Below are positions 26,792 through 37,780 of a DNA stretch of 64,000 bases, one piece after another. The DNA is taken from NCBI RefSeq assembly GCF_963666195.1, contig NZ_OY762653.1:620001-684000 (forward strand), read 5' to 3'. Positions within the stretch are counted from its first letter, which is position 1. Every line of letters begins with the position of its first letter. This DNA comes from Trichococcus shcherbakoviae. Its GTDB lineage: Bacteria > Bacillota > Bacilli > Lactobacillales > Aerococcaceae. The position numbers and the translations under genes are program-made. The notes under the pieces were generated by a model. It had not been told where the DNA came from and did not search any database. It was given only the letters and a program-made list of their open reading frames with translations.

Positions 26792-26826
26792 AAAAAAGAG
26801 CCCACCTTCAAATGAGGCAGACCCTT
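26792..26826 (-). terminator. Terminator of the membrane protein gene
   Basis: On the minus strand GGGTCTGCCT pairs with AGGTGGGCTC (10 pairs, several wobbles) and is followed by TTTTTT, 14 bases past the stop codon. Confidence 0.65.
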
Positions 26827-26839
26827 CTTCCAATTGTAC

Positions 26840-28417
26840 TTATTGTTTGATGATGGATACGACGCGTGCGCCGTCCACTTCTATCGTCACGCTGTCGCCG
26901 GCTTTGATGAACGGCAACTGCTTGTCGATGGACACTTTAGCGATATAGATGGTTTCTGCATCGCCTTCCAACGTGAAGTAGTAAGTCGTTTCGCCGTCGA
27001 TGACGACTGATTCCAAAGCAGTGATGGCACCGCTGATGGTTTCGGTCTCGACGACCTCTTCTTCCTCATCCGTTGTTGTGGAAACAACGCCACCTGTATA
27101 GGCGTTCCACGCAGCAGCCAAGGAATTGCCGGTCCCGACTTTCTGATAGTTCGTCGCATTCACAAAGGCGTACATTTTGATCAAGCCGGCATCATCCTTC
27201 AAGGATAACTGATAGACTGGCTTGTTTTCCATATTGAACAAAAGCGGGAATGTGCTGATGTAGCCTTTTTCCTGCACCGATCCCTGGGCGCTCTCCATGG
27301 CACTCCATTCGGTCGCTGTGCTGATGTTGTAGCGTTTCGATTCCTTGGTCCTGGAATTGACCAGCACAAAGCCGATATTCGATTCATCTGCCGCGACGGA
27401 AGTCAAACCGGTATACAGATACAGATCATCATTCAGCACGATGTAATTGTAGCCCTGTGCATTTTGGATGACACCCTTCTTGCTGATGACGCTGTTCAGG
27501 TAACCGCCTTGGTATTGCCCGTTGTAATTGATCTGCGTCATCACCATGTTCGCCGGGAACACGCGATCGACCCAATCAGGAACATCGGCAACGCTATAAC
27601 GCGTGATGTCACCGGAGGAAGCATCCACAACGAAAATACCGACGACTTCCTTAGGCCCCATGAAGCTGAATTTTTTTTCAACGATAGGCGCGATGTAATA
27701 GGGATTGCCCTCTTCGTCCAATTCAAAGACCGGATTTTCAAACATTACAGTCGGATAGTTGAAAAAGATATGCCGCGTAATATCATCCCCGAAAAAGCCG
27801 GAATGGGAGTAATGAATGTTCTTCTCCAGATTCACCAATTCAGAATCTCCCGTCACCATATCGACGGTCACATAATGCGGAATGCCATCAGCGCGGTTGT
27901 TCAACCAGCGGAAAAAGCTGACGTATTCCAATGGCGAAACGCGGACCGAACCGCCTTTATAAGCGATCTGCGTGTATTCCGTGCTAACGTCGAATTGCGA
28001 AACCAAATTGAGGACTTCGCCCAGCTTGCGGCTTCCCAGACGCTCCGCCATATCGCGGTCGATCGTTGGTATCTGCGAAGGGTCCGTGATGGTCAGGTCC
28101 TCTTCAAAATTGCCTTCTGTATGCGTAATCAAGCTGGCGTAATCTTTGGCCCTGAAAATTTGGGAACCAAAAAGCATCCCACCAATCAAGAAGACAATAC
28201 TGATTCCAATTATTGCTCCAGAAACTTTGTTGACTTTATCAGCTTTCGACCGATCCAAGACATTCATCAATGCTGCACTTGCGACCAAATACAAAAACAT
28301 ATTCGTCCAAAACTCCGGTGACTGGATCGACACTGGGGTCAACGCCGAATACCAATATCCTAAAAGAACGACTGCTGGTAGGCTATAGGCAATCGCCACA
28401 CTTTTCCAATTTTTCAC
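26840..28417 (-). CDS. Membrane-anchored protein of unknown function
   Basis: 525 residues that I do not recognise. The N-terminus has three hydrophobic segments (about 8-28, 37-52, 65-86), followed by a large, presumably extracytoplasmic region with no cysteine-rich or enzymatic motif I can name. The chain is rich in aromatic residues with repeated YI/YxVxxxxG patterns (VDMVTGD, VVDASSGDITRY), suggesting beta-propeller-like or PepSY-like repeats. A low-complexity acidic linker (TTTDEEEEVVETET, near residue 445) separates a small C-terminal beta domain. It is monocistronic, with a hairpin array on each side. A cell-envelope role is likely from topology only. Confidence 0.85.
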   Translation of the reverse strand: MKNWKSVAIAYSLPAVVLLGYWYSALTPVSIQSPEFWTNMFLYLVASAALMNVLDRSKADKVNKVSGAIIGISIVFLIGGMLFGSQIFRAKDYASLITHTEGNFEEDLTITDPSQIPTIDRDMAERLGSRKLGEVLNLVSQFDVSTEYTQIAYKGGSVRVSPLEYVSFFRWLNNRADGIPHYVTVDMVTGDSELVNLEKNIHYSHSGFFGDDITRHIFFNYPTVMFENPVFELDEEGNPYYIAPIVEKKFSFMGPKEVVGIFVVDASSGDITRYSVADVPDWVDRVFPANMVMTQINYNGQYQGGYLNSVISKKGVIQNAQGYNYIVLNDDLYLYTGLTSVAADESNIGFVLVNSRTKESKRYNISTATEWSAMESAQGSVQEKGYISTFPLLFNMENKPVYQLSLKDDAGLIKMYAFVNATNYQKVGTGNSLAAAWNAYTGGVVSTTTDEEEEVVETETISGAITALESVVIDGETTYYFTLEGDAETIYIAKVSIDKQLPFIKAGDSVTIEVDGARVVSIIKQ

Positions 28418-28569
28418 AACTCTACACCCTTTCTTTTCCTGTGAATCTTCCTTGATAAATCACTTAAGGATTTGATGCTAGTATTATACCATTTTTTTGA
28501 GGTATATTTCGAATTTCAATATATGGGATTATTTAGGCTGTCGGAAAAGATTGGGACTCTGAATCAGCG

Positions 28570-28761
28570 CTCCGGGCGAATGCAGGAAATGCGGGTTCAC
28601 CGGAGGACGGCACTCCGGGATGAGCGGCTGCTCCGGCCAGGCGGATGCCCGCCGGAGTTGGCATCCATTTCCGCCTTCCTCCTCCGGCCGCCGCGGCTTC
28701 ACCGGAGTTCACCCTTTTATCCGATCCCCACCTCCGGCCAAGCGCTCTTGGCTGGAGGTGG
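28570..28761. repeat. Hairpin array of the CTCCGG family, locus 2b
   Basis: CTCCGG half-sites at 28570, 28613, 28631, 28682 and 28732, with partner CCGGAG half-sites at 28600-28605, 28652-28657 and 28702-28707. Spacing of the better units is about 50 bases. The last unit is a strong hairpin, CCACCTCCGGCCAAG with CTTGGCTGGAGGTGG (28729-28761). GC-rich against its surroundings. It occupies the 415-base gap upstream of the membrane protein and downstream of gltD. Confidence 0.7.
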
Positions 28762-28783
28762 GCACTTAATGTTGCCGCGACAC

Positions 28784-28824
28784 AAAAAAACCGAAGCAGC
28801 GATTGCCCGCTGCTTCGGTTTTTT
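28784..28824 (-). terminator. Terminator of the gltB-gltD operon
   Basis: AAAAAACCGAAGCAGC pairs perfectly with GCTGCTTCGGTTTTTT around a short loop, 9 bases past the gltD stop; poly-A on the left gives the U-run for the minus strand. Confidence 0.9.
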
Positions 28825-28832
28825 AAACTGAA

Positions 28833-30314
28833 TTAGTAGATGTCAGTGTCGCCTGACAAGAAACGGTCCACTTCGCCTGCGGCTAGTTTACCTTCTTGCA
28901 AAGCCCACACGACCAAGCTTTGTCCACGGCGCATGTCGCCGCATGTAAAGACTTTTTCCACGTTTGTTTTGTAGTCGGTCTCTGTCGCTTGGATATTGCT
29001 GCGCAGATCGCGTTTCAAAGCTAATTCATCCGGAATCGTATCTTCTGGACCGGTGAAGCCCATCGCCAGCAAGACTAAGTCCGCTTTCCAGACTTTTTCG
29101 GTTCCTTCGACGGGTACTGGATTCATTCTGCCTAACGCATCACGTTTCCATTCGATCTGTACAGTATGGACAGCCGTAACTTCGCCTGCCTCATTCTTTT
29201 CGACTTTCGTCGTGTTGATCTCATAGTTGCGCGGGTCGGAGCCGGTCAAGTAGATCGCTTCTTCTTGGCCGTAGTCCGTTTTCAGCTTTTTAGGCCATTC
29301 TGGCCATGGGTTCGTATCTGCATCACGTTTGTCCGGAGCTTGCGGCATGATTTCGAATTGATGCACGCTCTTCGCGCCATGACGGATGGATGTGCCGACA
29401 CAGTCGGTACCGGTATCCCCACCACCGATTACGATGACGTGTTTGTCTTTGGCAGAGATTTTGCTTTCCTGCGGTTCGCCCGCAAGGATATTTTGTGTGT
29501 TTGCAGTCAGGAAATCCATAGCCATGTGCACGCCTTTTGCGTCATTGCCTTCGACATTGATGCCGCGCGCGCGGGTTGCGCCGCCGCACAGAACGACCGC
29601 ATCATACGTATCAACCAATTCCTGGGCTGTGATGTCTTTGCCGATTTCGGTGTTGCAGACAAATGCCACGCCAGCTTCTTCCAGGATGTCCAATCTTCTT
29701 TGGATGATATCCTTGTCCAATTTCATGTTCGGGATACCGTACATCAACAAACCACCCGGACGGTCGCTTCTTTCGAAGACAGTGACCGCATGCCCGACTG
29801 AAGTCAAGTAGTGCGCAGTCGCAAGGCCGGCAGGACCGGAGCCGACAACCGCAACGCGTTTGCCGGTAGCCGGAGCTTTAGCCGGTTTTACCCAACCGTT
29901 CTGGAAAGCGTGTTCGATGATTTCGTATTCGATGCTGCTGATCGTAACGGGTTCACCGATAAGTCCGACTGTACAAGACCCTTCACAAGGAGCAGGACAG
30001 ACACGTCCTGTAAATTCCGGAAACGGATTGGTCAAGGATAAACGTTCGTACGCTTCTTTCCATTGACCGCGATACACCATGTCATTCCACTCGGGGATGA
30101 GATTGTGCAGAGGGCAACCGGACGCACCGTTCGGCAACATGATGCCTGCTGAACAGAACGGAATGCCACAGCTCATACAACGGGACGCTTGAGTCCGAAT
30201 TTTTTCTTCTGATGTTTCTTCACGCATCTCGCCCCAATTTTTGATACGGACTTCCGGAGAAATCTTTTCATAATTGGAACGGCTATATTCCTTAAATCCA
30301 GTAATTTTTCCCAT
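28833..30314 (-). CDS. gltD: Glutamate synthase (NADPH) small subunit
   Basis: 493 residues. The N-terminal cysteine clusters CMSCGIPFC, GCPLHN and CPAPCEGSC bind two [4Fe-4S] centres. They are followed by an FAD motif (VVGSGPAGLATAHYL, about 150) and an NADPH motif (VIGGGDTGTDCVG, about 295), then GDMRRGQSLVVWAL near the end. It takes electrons from NADPH and passes them to GltB for the conversion of 2-oxoglutarate and glutamine into two glutamates. It begins 14 bases after the gltB stop and ends in a strong terminator. Confidence 0.97.
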   Translation of the reverse strand: MGKITGFKEYSRSNYEKISPEVRIKNWGEMREETSEEKIRTQASRCMSCGIPFCSAGIMLPNGASGCPLHNLIPEWNDMVYRGQWKEAYERLSLTNPFPEFTGRVCPAPCEGSCTVGLIGEPVTISSIEYEIIEHAFQNGWVKPAKAPATGKRVAVVGSGPAGLATAHYLTSVGHAVTVFERSDRPGGLLMYGIPNMKLDKDIIQRRLDILEEAGVAFVCNTEIGKDITAQELVDTYDAVVLCGGATRARGINVEGNDAKGVHMAMDFLTANTQNILAGEPQESKISAKDKHVIVIGGGDTGTDCVGTSIRHGAKSVHQFEIMPQAPDKRDADTNPWPEWPKKLKTDYGQEEAIYLTGSDPRNYEINTTKVEKNEAGEVTAVHTVQIEWKRDALGRMNPVPVEGTEKVWKADLVLLAMGFTGPEDTIPDELALKRDLRSNIQATETDYKTNVEKVFTCGDMRRGQSLVVWALQEGKLAAGEVDRFLSGDTDIY

Positions 30315-30328
30315 CTTATCCCTCCTCC

Positions 30329-33300
30329 TTAGTTTGTCACAACTGGTTTGTAGCGCTCATCAAAGGCATAACGCATTGCGTCTTGACCAGTGATGCCCAT
30401 CTGGTTCGCTATTTCGATGTTTTCCAGTATGAACTTGTAGTCGTTGGAGATGACCTTAGTGAAGCGGGATTTCATTTGATCCCAGTTAGCCAAGATATTT
30501 TGCGCTTTTGGACTTCCCGTAAAGATCATATGCTCCTGCAGCATGCGCTTGATTGTGTCATGCTCTGTGTCATTCAAATCTGTCGTTGCGCTGACCATTT
30601 CCATGTTCAGGTTGTCTTCGTCGAAATCAAGGATATAAGCTACCCCGCCCGACATCCCGGCAGCGAAGTTACGACCGGTTTTTCCGATGATCAGAACCGT
30701 TCCGCCAGTCATGTATTCACAACCGTGGTCGCCGATTCCTTCAACAACAGTATCCACGCCACTGTTACGGACGCAGAAACGTTCTCCGGCGATTCCGTTG
30801 ATGTATGCTTTACCACTGGTTGCGCCATAGAAAGCGACGTTACCTGTGATGATGTTTTCTTCAGGTGCGAATGTAGCCTCATTCGGTACGCGCACGATGA
30901 TTTTACCACCGGACAAGCCTTTACCGATGTAGTCATTTGAATCGCCTTCCAGCGTCAATGTCATCCCTTTCGGAATGAATGCGCCGAAACTTTGTCCTGC
31001 CGAGCCCACGAATGTCAATTGGATCGTATCTTCAGGCAAGCCTTCAGCACCATATTTTTTCGATATTTCGCTGCCGATGATGGTTCCGACAACGCGGTCG
31101 ATGTTCTGGATGGCTGATTTAGCTACGATGCGTTTCTTGGAGTCGATTGCCGGTTTCACGATTCTCAACAGACGACGCATATCCAATGTTTTCTCTAATT
31201 CATGGTCTTGCTCCGTCATGTTGTATCTGCCGACATTCGGTGCTGCATATGGTTGGTACAATACGCTGGACAGATCGACTGTCTTCGCTTTCCAATGCTT
31301 CACATTTTCTTTCATCTTCAGCTTGTCGCTGCGTCCGACCATTTCATTGATCGTGCGGAAGCCTAATTTCGCCATGATTTCACGCAATTCCTCGGCAACG
31401 AACATCATGAAGTTCACGACGTATTCCGGTTTTCCTTGGAAGTTTTTGCGCAATGTTTCATCTTGCGTTGCGATACCCACTGGACATGTGTTCAAGTGGC
31501 AGACACGCATCATGACGCAGCCGATAGCCACTAGCGGTGTTGTCGCAAAGCCGAATTCCTCGGCACCCAACATACAGGCGATCGCAACATCGCGGCCAGT
31601 CAATAATTTACCATCCGTTTCGACGCGGACACGGTCACGCAATTTGTTCAACACCAAGGTTTGGTGCGCTTCAGCCAAGCCCAGTTCCCACGGCAAGCCG
31701 GTATTACGGATGCTGGTTCTTGGTGCTGCACCTGTACCGCCGTCATAACCACTGATCAGGATCGTATCGGCATTTGCTTTCGCAACACCTGCTGCGATCG
31801 TACCAACGCCGGCTTCGGAAACCAATTTCACGTTGATGCGCGCATGACGGTTGGCATTCTTCAAGTCGAAGATCAATTCTTTCAAATCTTCGATGGAGTA
31901 GATATCGTGATGCGGAGGTGGTGAAATCAGGCCTACACCCGCGATGGAGCCACGTGTTTTAGCGATTTCAGGATACACTTTCGGTCCTGGCAATTGTCCG
32001 CCTTCACCCGGTTTTGCACCTTGGGCCATCTTGATTTGAATTTCCTTCGCGTTCACCAAGTAATGGCTCGTAACGCCGAAACGTCCGGAAGCGACTTGTT
32101 TGATGGCACTGTTGCGGGAATCTCCGTTTTCATCCAATTCATAACGGCTTGGATCTTCTCCACCTTCACCAGAGTTGCTCATCCCGCCGAGACGGTTCAT
32201 AGCGATCGCTAAGGTTTGGTGTGCTTCGATACTGATCGATCCGTAAGACATCGCTCCAGTCTTGAAGCGTTTCACGATGCTTTCAGCCGATTCGACTTCT
32301 TCGATCGGAATCGCGTCTTGTGCGTTTGGCTTGAATTGCATCAGTTGACGCAGTGTATAAGCCTTCGTATCAGCATTGATTTCGCGAGAGAACTCTTTGT
32401 ATTGCTCATAGTCCCCTTGGCGAGTCGCTTGCTGCAGTCGGTAGATCGTGCTCGGATTGTACAAGTGTTCTTCACCCATTGCCGAGTATTGGAAATGACC
32501 GCCCACTCCAAGCGTTTCGCTGTAAGGCGCTGTAGCTTTATAGGCACTGTCATGACGCATTCTGTTTTCTGTAGCAATTTCCTGCAGACCGATACCTTCG
32601 ATGCGGGTAGGCGTGCCTGTGAAGTATTTAGCGACAACTTCGCTGTTGACTCCCAATGCTTCAAAAATTTGCGCCCCATGATAACTGCGCATTGTTGAAA
32701 TACCCATTTTTGTCAATACTTTGGACATACCGTGGACAGCTGCGTGGATGTAGTTCGCTTCCGCTGCCTCAGCATCCAGTCCGTCCAACAAACCTTCTTC
32801 AGCAAGTTCGCGGATGGTCGCATAAGTCAAGTAAGGATTGACCGCGTTACAGCCATATCCTACTAATGTACAGTAATGATGCACTTCTCTTGGTTCACCG
32901 GATTCCAGCACAAGGCCGACGCTTGTGCGTGTTTCTTCGCGGATCAAGTGATGATGCAGACCGGAAACAGCCAATAAAGCCGGAATGGCTGCCCATTCAG
33001 CGTTCACACCACGGTCGGAAAGGACCAAAATGTTGGCGCCTGAGTCAATTGCCTTGTCCGCAGCACTGAAAAGACGTTCCAAAGCTTTTTCCATCCCTTT
33101 TGCATCTTCTTCGACGCGGTAAAGCAGGGAAAGCGTGACTGTTTTGAATTTATCGTCCTGCAACGCTTTGATTTTCGCTAATTCAGCATCCGTCAAAATC
33201 GGGCTATCCAAGTAGATGGCATGCGTGTCCGCATTATCCGGATCTAAAAGGTTACCGCAATTTCCGACAAGCATGGTATCGGAAGTAACGATTTCCTCAC

Positions 33301-34906
33301 GGATCCCATCAATCGGAGGGTTCGTAACTTGCGCAAATAATTGTTTGAAGTACAGATACAGCATCTGTGGTTTGTCAGATAAGACTGCCAATGGAGAATC
33401 GATCCCCATCGCTCCGACTGAATCGCCACCTGTGACGGCCATCGGTTTGATCAGTAACTGGATGTCCTCGAACGTATAACCGAAAGCTTTCTGTTGGTGA
33501 AGCAATTCTTCAGGTTCAACCGTTGCGGTCAACGGAGCTGGCGCAAAGTCCTTCATCTTGGAAATGTGCTTCTCAGCCCATTCTCCGTAAGGTTGTTTAG
33601 CAGCTACAGTTTCTTTGATTTCTTCATCCGAGATGATACGTTTTTGCTTCGTATCAATCAACAGCATCTTGCCTGGCTCCAGACGGCCTTTATAGGCTAC
33701 ATCTTCCGGACGCACATTCACGACACCTACTTCGGATGAAAGGATTACGCGATCATCTTTCGTCACATAGTAACGGGATGGACGCAAACCGTTTCTATCC
33801 AACACGGCTCCGACGATTTCGCCATCCGTGAAGCCCATTGCTGCAGGGCCATCCCATGGTTCCATCAGGAAGTTGTTGAAGTTATAGAAATCTTTTTTGG
33901 ATTTCGACATTGTTTTGTTCTTTTCCCAAGGCTCAGGAACCATCATCATGACAGCTTCCGGCAAGGAGCGGCCGTTCAGATACAAGAATTCCAGATTGTT
34001 GTCGAACTGGGAAGAGTCACTCCCTGTTTCGTCGACGATCGGATAGATCTTTTCGCTGGCATCCAACAGATCCTGGGACATGCTGCCTTGACGGGCGCGC
34101 ATCCAATTGATGTTTCCGCGGATTGTGTTGATTTCGCCATTGTGGATCAAGTAACGGTTTGGATGGGCTCTTTCCCAGCTCGGGAAGGTATTCGTACTGA
34201 AACGGGAATGGACCATCGCCAAAGCGGATGTGAAGTCCAAATCAGTCAAATCAAGATAGAAGCTGCGCAATTGTTCTGCAGTCAACATCCCTTTGTAGAC
34301 GATCGTTTTCGAAGAGAAACTGGCAAAATAGAACGAGCCACCTCTTTTTTCGCTCATCGGCACGATTTGTTTTTCGGATAATTTACGGATGACGAACAAT
34401 TTGCGTTCGAAATCCATCTCAGTCATATCAGGGTTTCCTTTACCGACAAAGACCTGGATGAAACGCGGAATAGCTGCTTTTGCAGTCACACCGATTTCGG
34501 AGCTGTCGATCGGAACCTCACGCCAACCCAACACTTTTTGACCTTCGGAAGTGATGATCTCTTCCACCATTCTCATTTGTTCGTGACGTAGATCTTCGTA
34601 TTTATGGGCAAAGAGCATCCCTACTCCATAATCACCTTTTTTAGGCAAATGGATTCCCAGGACGTCGCACTCCCTGCTGAAAAAATGATGAGGAATCTGC
34701 ACCATGATACCTGCTCCGTCACCTGTTTTGGCATCAGCGCCGGAAGCACCCCTATGCTCCATGTTTTCCAATAAATCCAACGCATCAGAGACTAATTTAT
34801 AAGAGCCATTACCATTGATATCAACGACAAATCCCATACCGCATGCATCATGCTCGTAGGCGGGATCATACATTCCTTGTTTTTTTGGAGGAGTGTAACT
34901 ATTCAT
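30329..34906 (-). CDS. gltB: Glutamate synthase large subunit
   Basis: 1525 residues. The N-terminal glutamine amidotransferase domain begins [10 protein letters not shown]; the cysteine becomes the catalytic N-terminus after removal of about 21 residues. A central domain follows, then the FMN-binding synthase domain (about 800-1190; [36 protein letters not shown]), the [3Fe-4S] motif [11 protein letters not shown], and a C-terminal GXGXG beta-helix domain. Together with GltD it assimilates ammonia delivered through glutamine. The full-length sequence shows no break. A promoter lies about 40 bases upstream. Confidence 0.97.
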   Translation of the reverse strand: MNSYTPPKKQGMYDPAYEHDACGMGFVVDINGNGSYKLVSDALDLLENMEHRGASGADAKTGDGAGIMVQIPHHFFSRECDVLGIHLPKKGDYGVGMLFAHKYEDLRHEQMRMVEEIITSEGQKVLGWREVPIDSSEIGVTAKAAIPRFIQVFVGKGNPDMTEMDFERKLFVIRKLSEKQIVPMSEKRGGSFYFASFSSKTIVYKGMLTAEQLRSFYLDLTDLDFTSALAMVHSRFSTNTFPSWERAHPNRYLIHNGEINTIRGNINWMRARQGSMSQDLLDASEKIYPIVDETGSDSSQFDNNLEFLYLNGRSLPEAVMMMVPEPWEKNKTMSKSKKDFYNFNNFLMEPWDGPAAMGFTDGEIVGAVLDRNGLRPSRYYVTKDDRVILSSEVGVVNVRPEDVAYKGRLEPGKMLLIDTKQKRIISDEEIKETVAAKQPYGEWAEKHISKMKDFAPAPLTATVEPEELLHQQKAFGYTFEDIQLLIKPMAVTGGDSVGAMGIDSPLAVLSDKPQMLYLYFKQLFAQVTNPPIDGIREEIVTSDTMLVGNCGNLLDPDNADTHAIYLDSPILTDAELAKIKALQDDKFKTVTLSLLYRVEEDAKGMEKALERLFSAADKAIDSGANILVLSDRGVNAEWAAIPALLAVSGLHHHLIREETRTSVGLVLESGEPREVHHYCTLVGYGCNAVNPYLTYATIRELAEEGLLDGLDAEAAEANYIHAAVHGMSKVLTKMGISTMRSYHGAQIFEALGVNSEVVAKYFTGTPTRIEGIGLQEIATENRMRHDSAYKATAPYSETLGVGGHFQYSAMGEEHLYNPSTIYRLQQATRQGDYEQYKEFSREINADTKAYTLRQLMQFKPNAQDAIPIEEVESAESIVKRFKTGAMSYGSISIEAHQTLAIAMNRLGGMSNSGEGGEDPSRYELDENGDSRNSAIKQVASGRFGVTSHYLVNAKEIQIKMAQGAKPGEGGQLPGPKVYPEIAKTRGSIAGVGLISPPPHHDIYSIEDLKELIFDLKNANRHARINVKLVSEAGVGTIAAGVAKANADTILISGYDGGTGAAPRTSIRNTGLPWELGLAEAHQTLVLNKLRDRVRVETDGKLLTGRDVAIACMLGAEEFGFATTPLVAIGCVMMRVCHLNTCPVGIATQDETLRKNFQGKPEYVVNFMMFVAEELREIMAKLGFRTINEMVGRSDKLKMKENVKHWKAKTVDLSSVLYQPYAAPNVGRYNMTEQDHELEKTLDMRRLLRIVKPAIDSKKRIVAKSAIQNIDRVVGTIIGSEISKKYGAEGLPEDTIQLTFVGSAGQSFGAFIPKGMTLTLEGDSNDYIGKGLSGGKIIVRVPNEATFAPEENIITGNVAFYGATSGKAYINGIAGERFCVRNSGVDTVVEGIGDHGCEYMTGGTVLIIGKTGRNFAAGMSGGVAYILDFDEDNLNMEMVSATTDLNDTEHDTIKRMLQEHMIFTGSPKAQNILANWDQMKSRFTKVISNDYKFILENIEIANQMGITGQDAMRYAFDERYKPVVTN

Positions 34907-34941
34907 TTCGGCGTCCCTACTTTCTATTATGTTATTCTGAT

Positions 34942-34970
34942 ATTATAATCAAACTCTAATTTAAATACAA
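34942..34970 (-). promoter_or_regulatory. Promoter of the gltB-gltD operon
   Basis: On the minus strand TTGTAT (34970-34965), a 17-base spacer and TATAAT (34947-34942). The remaining AT-rich stretch 34971-35200 between the glt promoter and the speB terminator holds nothing else I can identify. Confidence 0.7.
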
Positions 34971-35204
34971 TCCATTTTCATTCATTTTTTCACAATTAGT
35001 TGCATCTTTTTTTTGATAGTAACAATATTAACTTTGGAAAAAACATTTGATATAACACAATTATACAACCTGACGACCGGTTACTGACTTGTGATAGATT
35101 TCATAACATCACCATGTAAATAATTACCGTTTTCATTACTTTTTAATGCAAGATGCCTTCATCATGACATTCTGATAGAAAATAGCTGATTTTTATTAAA
35201 AAAT

Positions 35205-35234
35205 ACCCGACCTTGATTATTTTTAAGGTCGGGT
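35205..35234 (-). terminator. Terminator of the speA-speB operon
   Basis: ACCCGACCTT (35205-35214) pairs perfectly with AAGGTCGGGT (35225-35234); on the minus strand it is followed by ATTTTTTAATAAAAA. Confidence 0.88.
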
Positions 35235-35247
35235 AATTGATTTTGTT

Positions 35248-36105
35248 CTATTTAGTAAGTGTCAACAGCATTTCTCTGACGGTCTTGCAGGCCATAGCAG
35301 TCGAAGCACCTGACGGATCGTATTGCGGAGAAAGCTCCACGACGTCGGCTGAAACGATCTGGTTCAAGTCCTGCAACGCAGCGATACACGCCAATAATTC
35401 CTTGTAGGTGATTCCACCCGGCTCAGGTGTGCCTGTTCCAGGGAAAGTGCCTGGGTCCAATACATCCAGATCGATTGTCACATAAACGGGAACATCCTTC
35501 AATTGCTGCACTATCTTCGGCAACGTATCGATGGTGAATTTCTCCATATAAGTGTGCTCTTTCGCCCATTCAAATTCTTCCTTCAAACCGGAACGGATGC
35601 CGAATTGGAAAATGCGGCCGTCTCCCAGGAAGTCGAAGCAGCGGCGGATGACCGAAGCATGAGACAAGGATTCTCCCATGTAGTCTTCACGCAAATCTGT
35701 ATGGGCATCGATATGGATGACATGCAGATCTGGGTATTTTTCATAGGCAGACTCGATGGTGGGCAGGCTCACGAGGTGCTCGCCGCCGACCATCAGAAAT
35801 TTCTTGCCATTGTCCAATATTTCTTTTGTATAGGTTGCAATATCGCTCAATACGCGCTCTGTGTTGCCGAAAGGCAGATCCAGATCTCCGCCATCATGGA
35901 TGGCTTCTTCTTCCAGATCACGATCCAAATAAGGGGAATAACTTTCCAAGCCGAATGAATCTTGGCGGATCGCCTGCATGGCAAAACGCGTGCCTGGCCG
36001 GAAACTGGTTGTTCCATCGAATGGGATCCCGAATAATACGGTAGATGCTTCTTCAAATGAAGATTCGCAGCCGATAAAGGTCTGGATGTTCATGTTATTT
36101 TTCAC
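35248..36105 (-). CDS. speB: Agmatinase
   Basis: 285 residues of the arginase/ureohydrolase family with all metal-binding blocks: GGEH (about 110), IDAHTDLREDYMGESLSHAS (about 131-150) and TIDLDVLDPGTFPGTGTPEPGG (about 212-233), plus the ending ADVVELSPQYDPSG. The conserved aspartates and histidine bind two manganese ions. It cleaves agmatine to putrescine and urea. It follows speA by 47 bases, completing the arginine decarboxylase route to putrescine. The start is GTG 36105 with GGAGG 10 bases upstream; an ATG at 36093 would be too far from it. Confidence 0.94.
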   Translation of the reverse strand: MKNNMNIQTFIGCESSFEEASTVLFGIPFDGTTSFRPGTRFAMQAIRQDSFGLESYSPYLDRDLEEEAIHDGGDLDLPFGNTERVLSDIATYTKEILDNGKKFLMVGGEHLVSLPTIESAYEKYPDLHVIHIDAHTDLREDYMGESLSHASVIRRCFDFLGDGRIFQFGIRSGLKEEFEWAKEHTYMEKFTIDTLPKIVQQLKDVPVYVTIDLDVLDPGTFPGTGTPEPGGITYKELLACIAALQDLNQIVSADVVELSPQYDPSGASTAMACKTVREMLLTLTK

Positions 36106-36152
36106 TTTCTGCCGTCCTCCAACTGTATGCTATTTATTGTTGATTCGATTAA

Positions 36153-37694
36153 TTAGTCTTTCAGGACTTTGATCTGATGAGGCATTTTTTCCTCAGTCAG
36201 TACATTGCCTAAGGTTTCATTGTAGTAGTGGTAATGCTGCACGACTGCCTCAGAAATCACTTCACCAGGGATGATCAATGGAATTCCTGGCGGGTAGATC
36301 ATGATCGAGTCGGCACTGATGCGGCCGATCGCGTCGTCGATGCTGACAACTTCATTGTCGGCATAAAAGGCGTCGCGCGGGCTGCAAGCCAATTCGTTGA
36401 TGCTGCAAGTCATCACGTGCGCATCGAAATGTTGGCTTTCTTTTTTGTAGCGTCTGCGGACATCCATCAAGGCATCAACCAGTCTTCCGATTGATTCGCG
36501 CGTATCTGCTGTGCTGATGACTGCCATCACGACGTAGCCTTCAGCCAGCTCCAATTGGATGCCATATTCTTCCTTCATGATCGTGTAGACTTCGAAGCCG
36601 GTCAGGCCGATATCATTTACACGGATCACTAATTTAGTCCAGTCATAAGTTTGGTAGAATTTATCTTTGATGTAGTCGGATTTCAATACTTCATAGTCGC
36701 CGAATGCTTCGATCGCTTCAATCGCTTCGCTGACGATCGGGCGCAATTTCTTGTAGCGGTCTTTGCCGTACATCGCCAATTCGCTGCGTGCAGCATCGAT
36801 GGAGCTCATCAACAAGTAATTCGCGCTGGTCGATTGCAGCATGTTCAGCACTTTTTGTAATTTTGTAGCGGAAATGCGATCCCCTTGCATCACCATCAAG
36901 GAACTTTGCGTCAAGGATCCGCCGGTTTTGTGCATGGAATAAGTCACCGCATCGGCTCCTGCTTTCATCGGATCCTTCATTTTTCCAGGCATGAACGGCA
37001 AATGCGCTCCGTGCGCACTGTCGACGATGACCACAACACCGCGTTCGTGCGCGATATCACAGATCGTTTCCAAATCGTTCAAAGAACCGAAATAAGTCGG
37101 ATAAGTGACCAAAAGAGCTTTCGCTTTAGGATTTTCATCCAAGCCTTTGATGATGCGTTCCACGGAGATGCCATGGGAAATTCCGAAGGCCAAATCCATT
37201 TCGGGCTGGATGAAGATCGGCTTTGCGCCGCTCAGGATCAACCCGTTCATTACTGATTTATGGCAGTTGCGGGGAACCAAGATTGTATCGTTCGGTCCCA
37301 CAACGCTCATGATCATCGCTTGTATGCCAACTGTCGTGCCGTTCACCAAGAAAAAGGCTTGATCGGCATTGTATGCTTTTGCAGCCAATTCTTGTGCTTC
37401 TTTTATGACGGATTGCGGATGACTCAACAAGTCCAATTCTTTCATGGAGTTGACATCCATCTGCATCGTCATATCACCGACTGCCATTTTAAATGGCGTC
37501 ATCTGCGCACCCATTTTATGTCCAGGGACATCGAAAGGCGTAACGTCCTGTTTCGCATATTTAACAAGCGCTTCGAAAAGCGGCATTTTGATATGTGTAA
37601 TATTTTTTGCTTTAACGTTAGAAATTTGGTAAGTAATTTTATCGGAATGACCTTCCAAATAAGTGTCTGAATTGAATAAAACCTTTTCAGCCAA
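36153..37694 (-). CDS. speA: Arginine (or lysine) decarboxylase, Orn/Lys/Arg decarboxylase class I fold
   Basis: 513 residues, a PLP enzyme of the Orn/Lys/Arg decarboxylase family without the N-terminal wing domain, like Bacillus SpeA. Motifs: PFDVPGHKMG near residue 55, FLVNGTTVGIQAMIM, VDSAHGAHLPF, and the PLP lysine in YSMHKTGGSLTQSSL (about residue 260). The agmatinase gene right behind it argues for arginine as substrate and agmatine as product. The start is TTG 37694 with AAGGGGG 8 bases upstream; the longer frame to 37748 runs into the leader terminator. The leader (37695-37931) holds a structured element and an intrinsic terminator. Confidence 0.9.
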   Translation of the reverse strand: MAEKVLFNSDTYLEGHSDKITYQISNVKAKNITHIKMPLFEALVKYAKQDVTPFDVPGHKMGAQMTPFKMAVGDMTMQMDVNSMKELDLLSHPQSVIKEAQELAAKAYNADQAFFLVNGTTVGIQAMIMSVVGPNDTILVPRNCHKSVMNGLILSGAKPIFIQPEMDLAFGISHGISVERIIKGLDENPKAKALLVTYPTYFGSLNDLETICDIAHERGVVVIVDSAHGAHLPFMPGKMKDPMKAGADAVTYSMHKTGGSLTQSSLMVMQGDRISATKLQKVLNMLQSTSANYLLMSSIDAARSELAMYGKDRYKKLRPIVSEAIEAIEAFGDYEVLKSDYIKDKFYQTYDWTKLVIRVNDIGLTGFEVYTIMKEEYGIQLELAEGYVVMAVISTADTRESIGRLVDALMDVRRRYKKESQHFDAHVMTCSINELACSPRDAFYADNEVVSIDDAIGRISADSIMIYPPGIPLIIPGEVISEAVVQHYHYYNETLGNVLTEEKMPHQIKVLKD

Positions 37695-37728
37695 ATAGAT
37701 TTCCCCCTTTGATATAAAAAATGGGCAT

Positions 37729-37757
37729 AAAAAAAGCTCTCCAACCAAAGGAAAGCT
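37729..37757 (-). terminator. Leader terminator (attenuator) ahead of speA
   Basis: On the minus strand AGCTTTCC (37757-37750) pairs with GGAGAGCT (37742-37735), 8 pairs with one wobble, then TTTTTTT. It lies between the structured leader and the speA ribosome site. A competing pairing is possible: GGAAAAGC (37781-37774), which touches the P1 3' arm, with GCTTTCC of the terminator. Confidence 0.75.
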
Positions 37758-37780
37758 TCGATATCTATCAGCTGCTTTTC

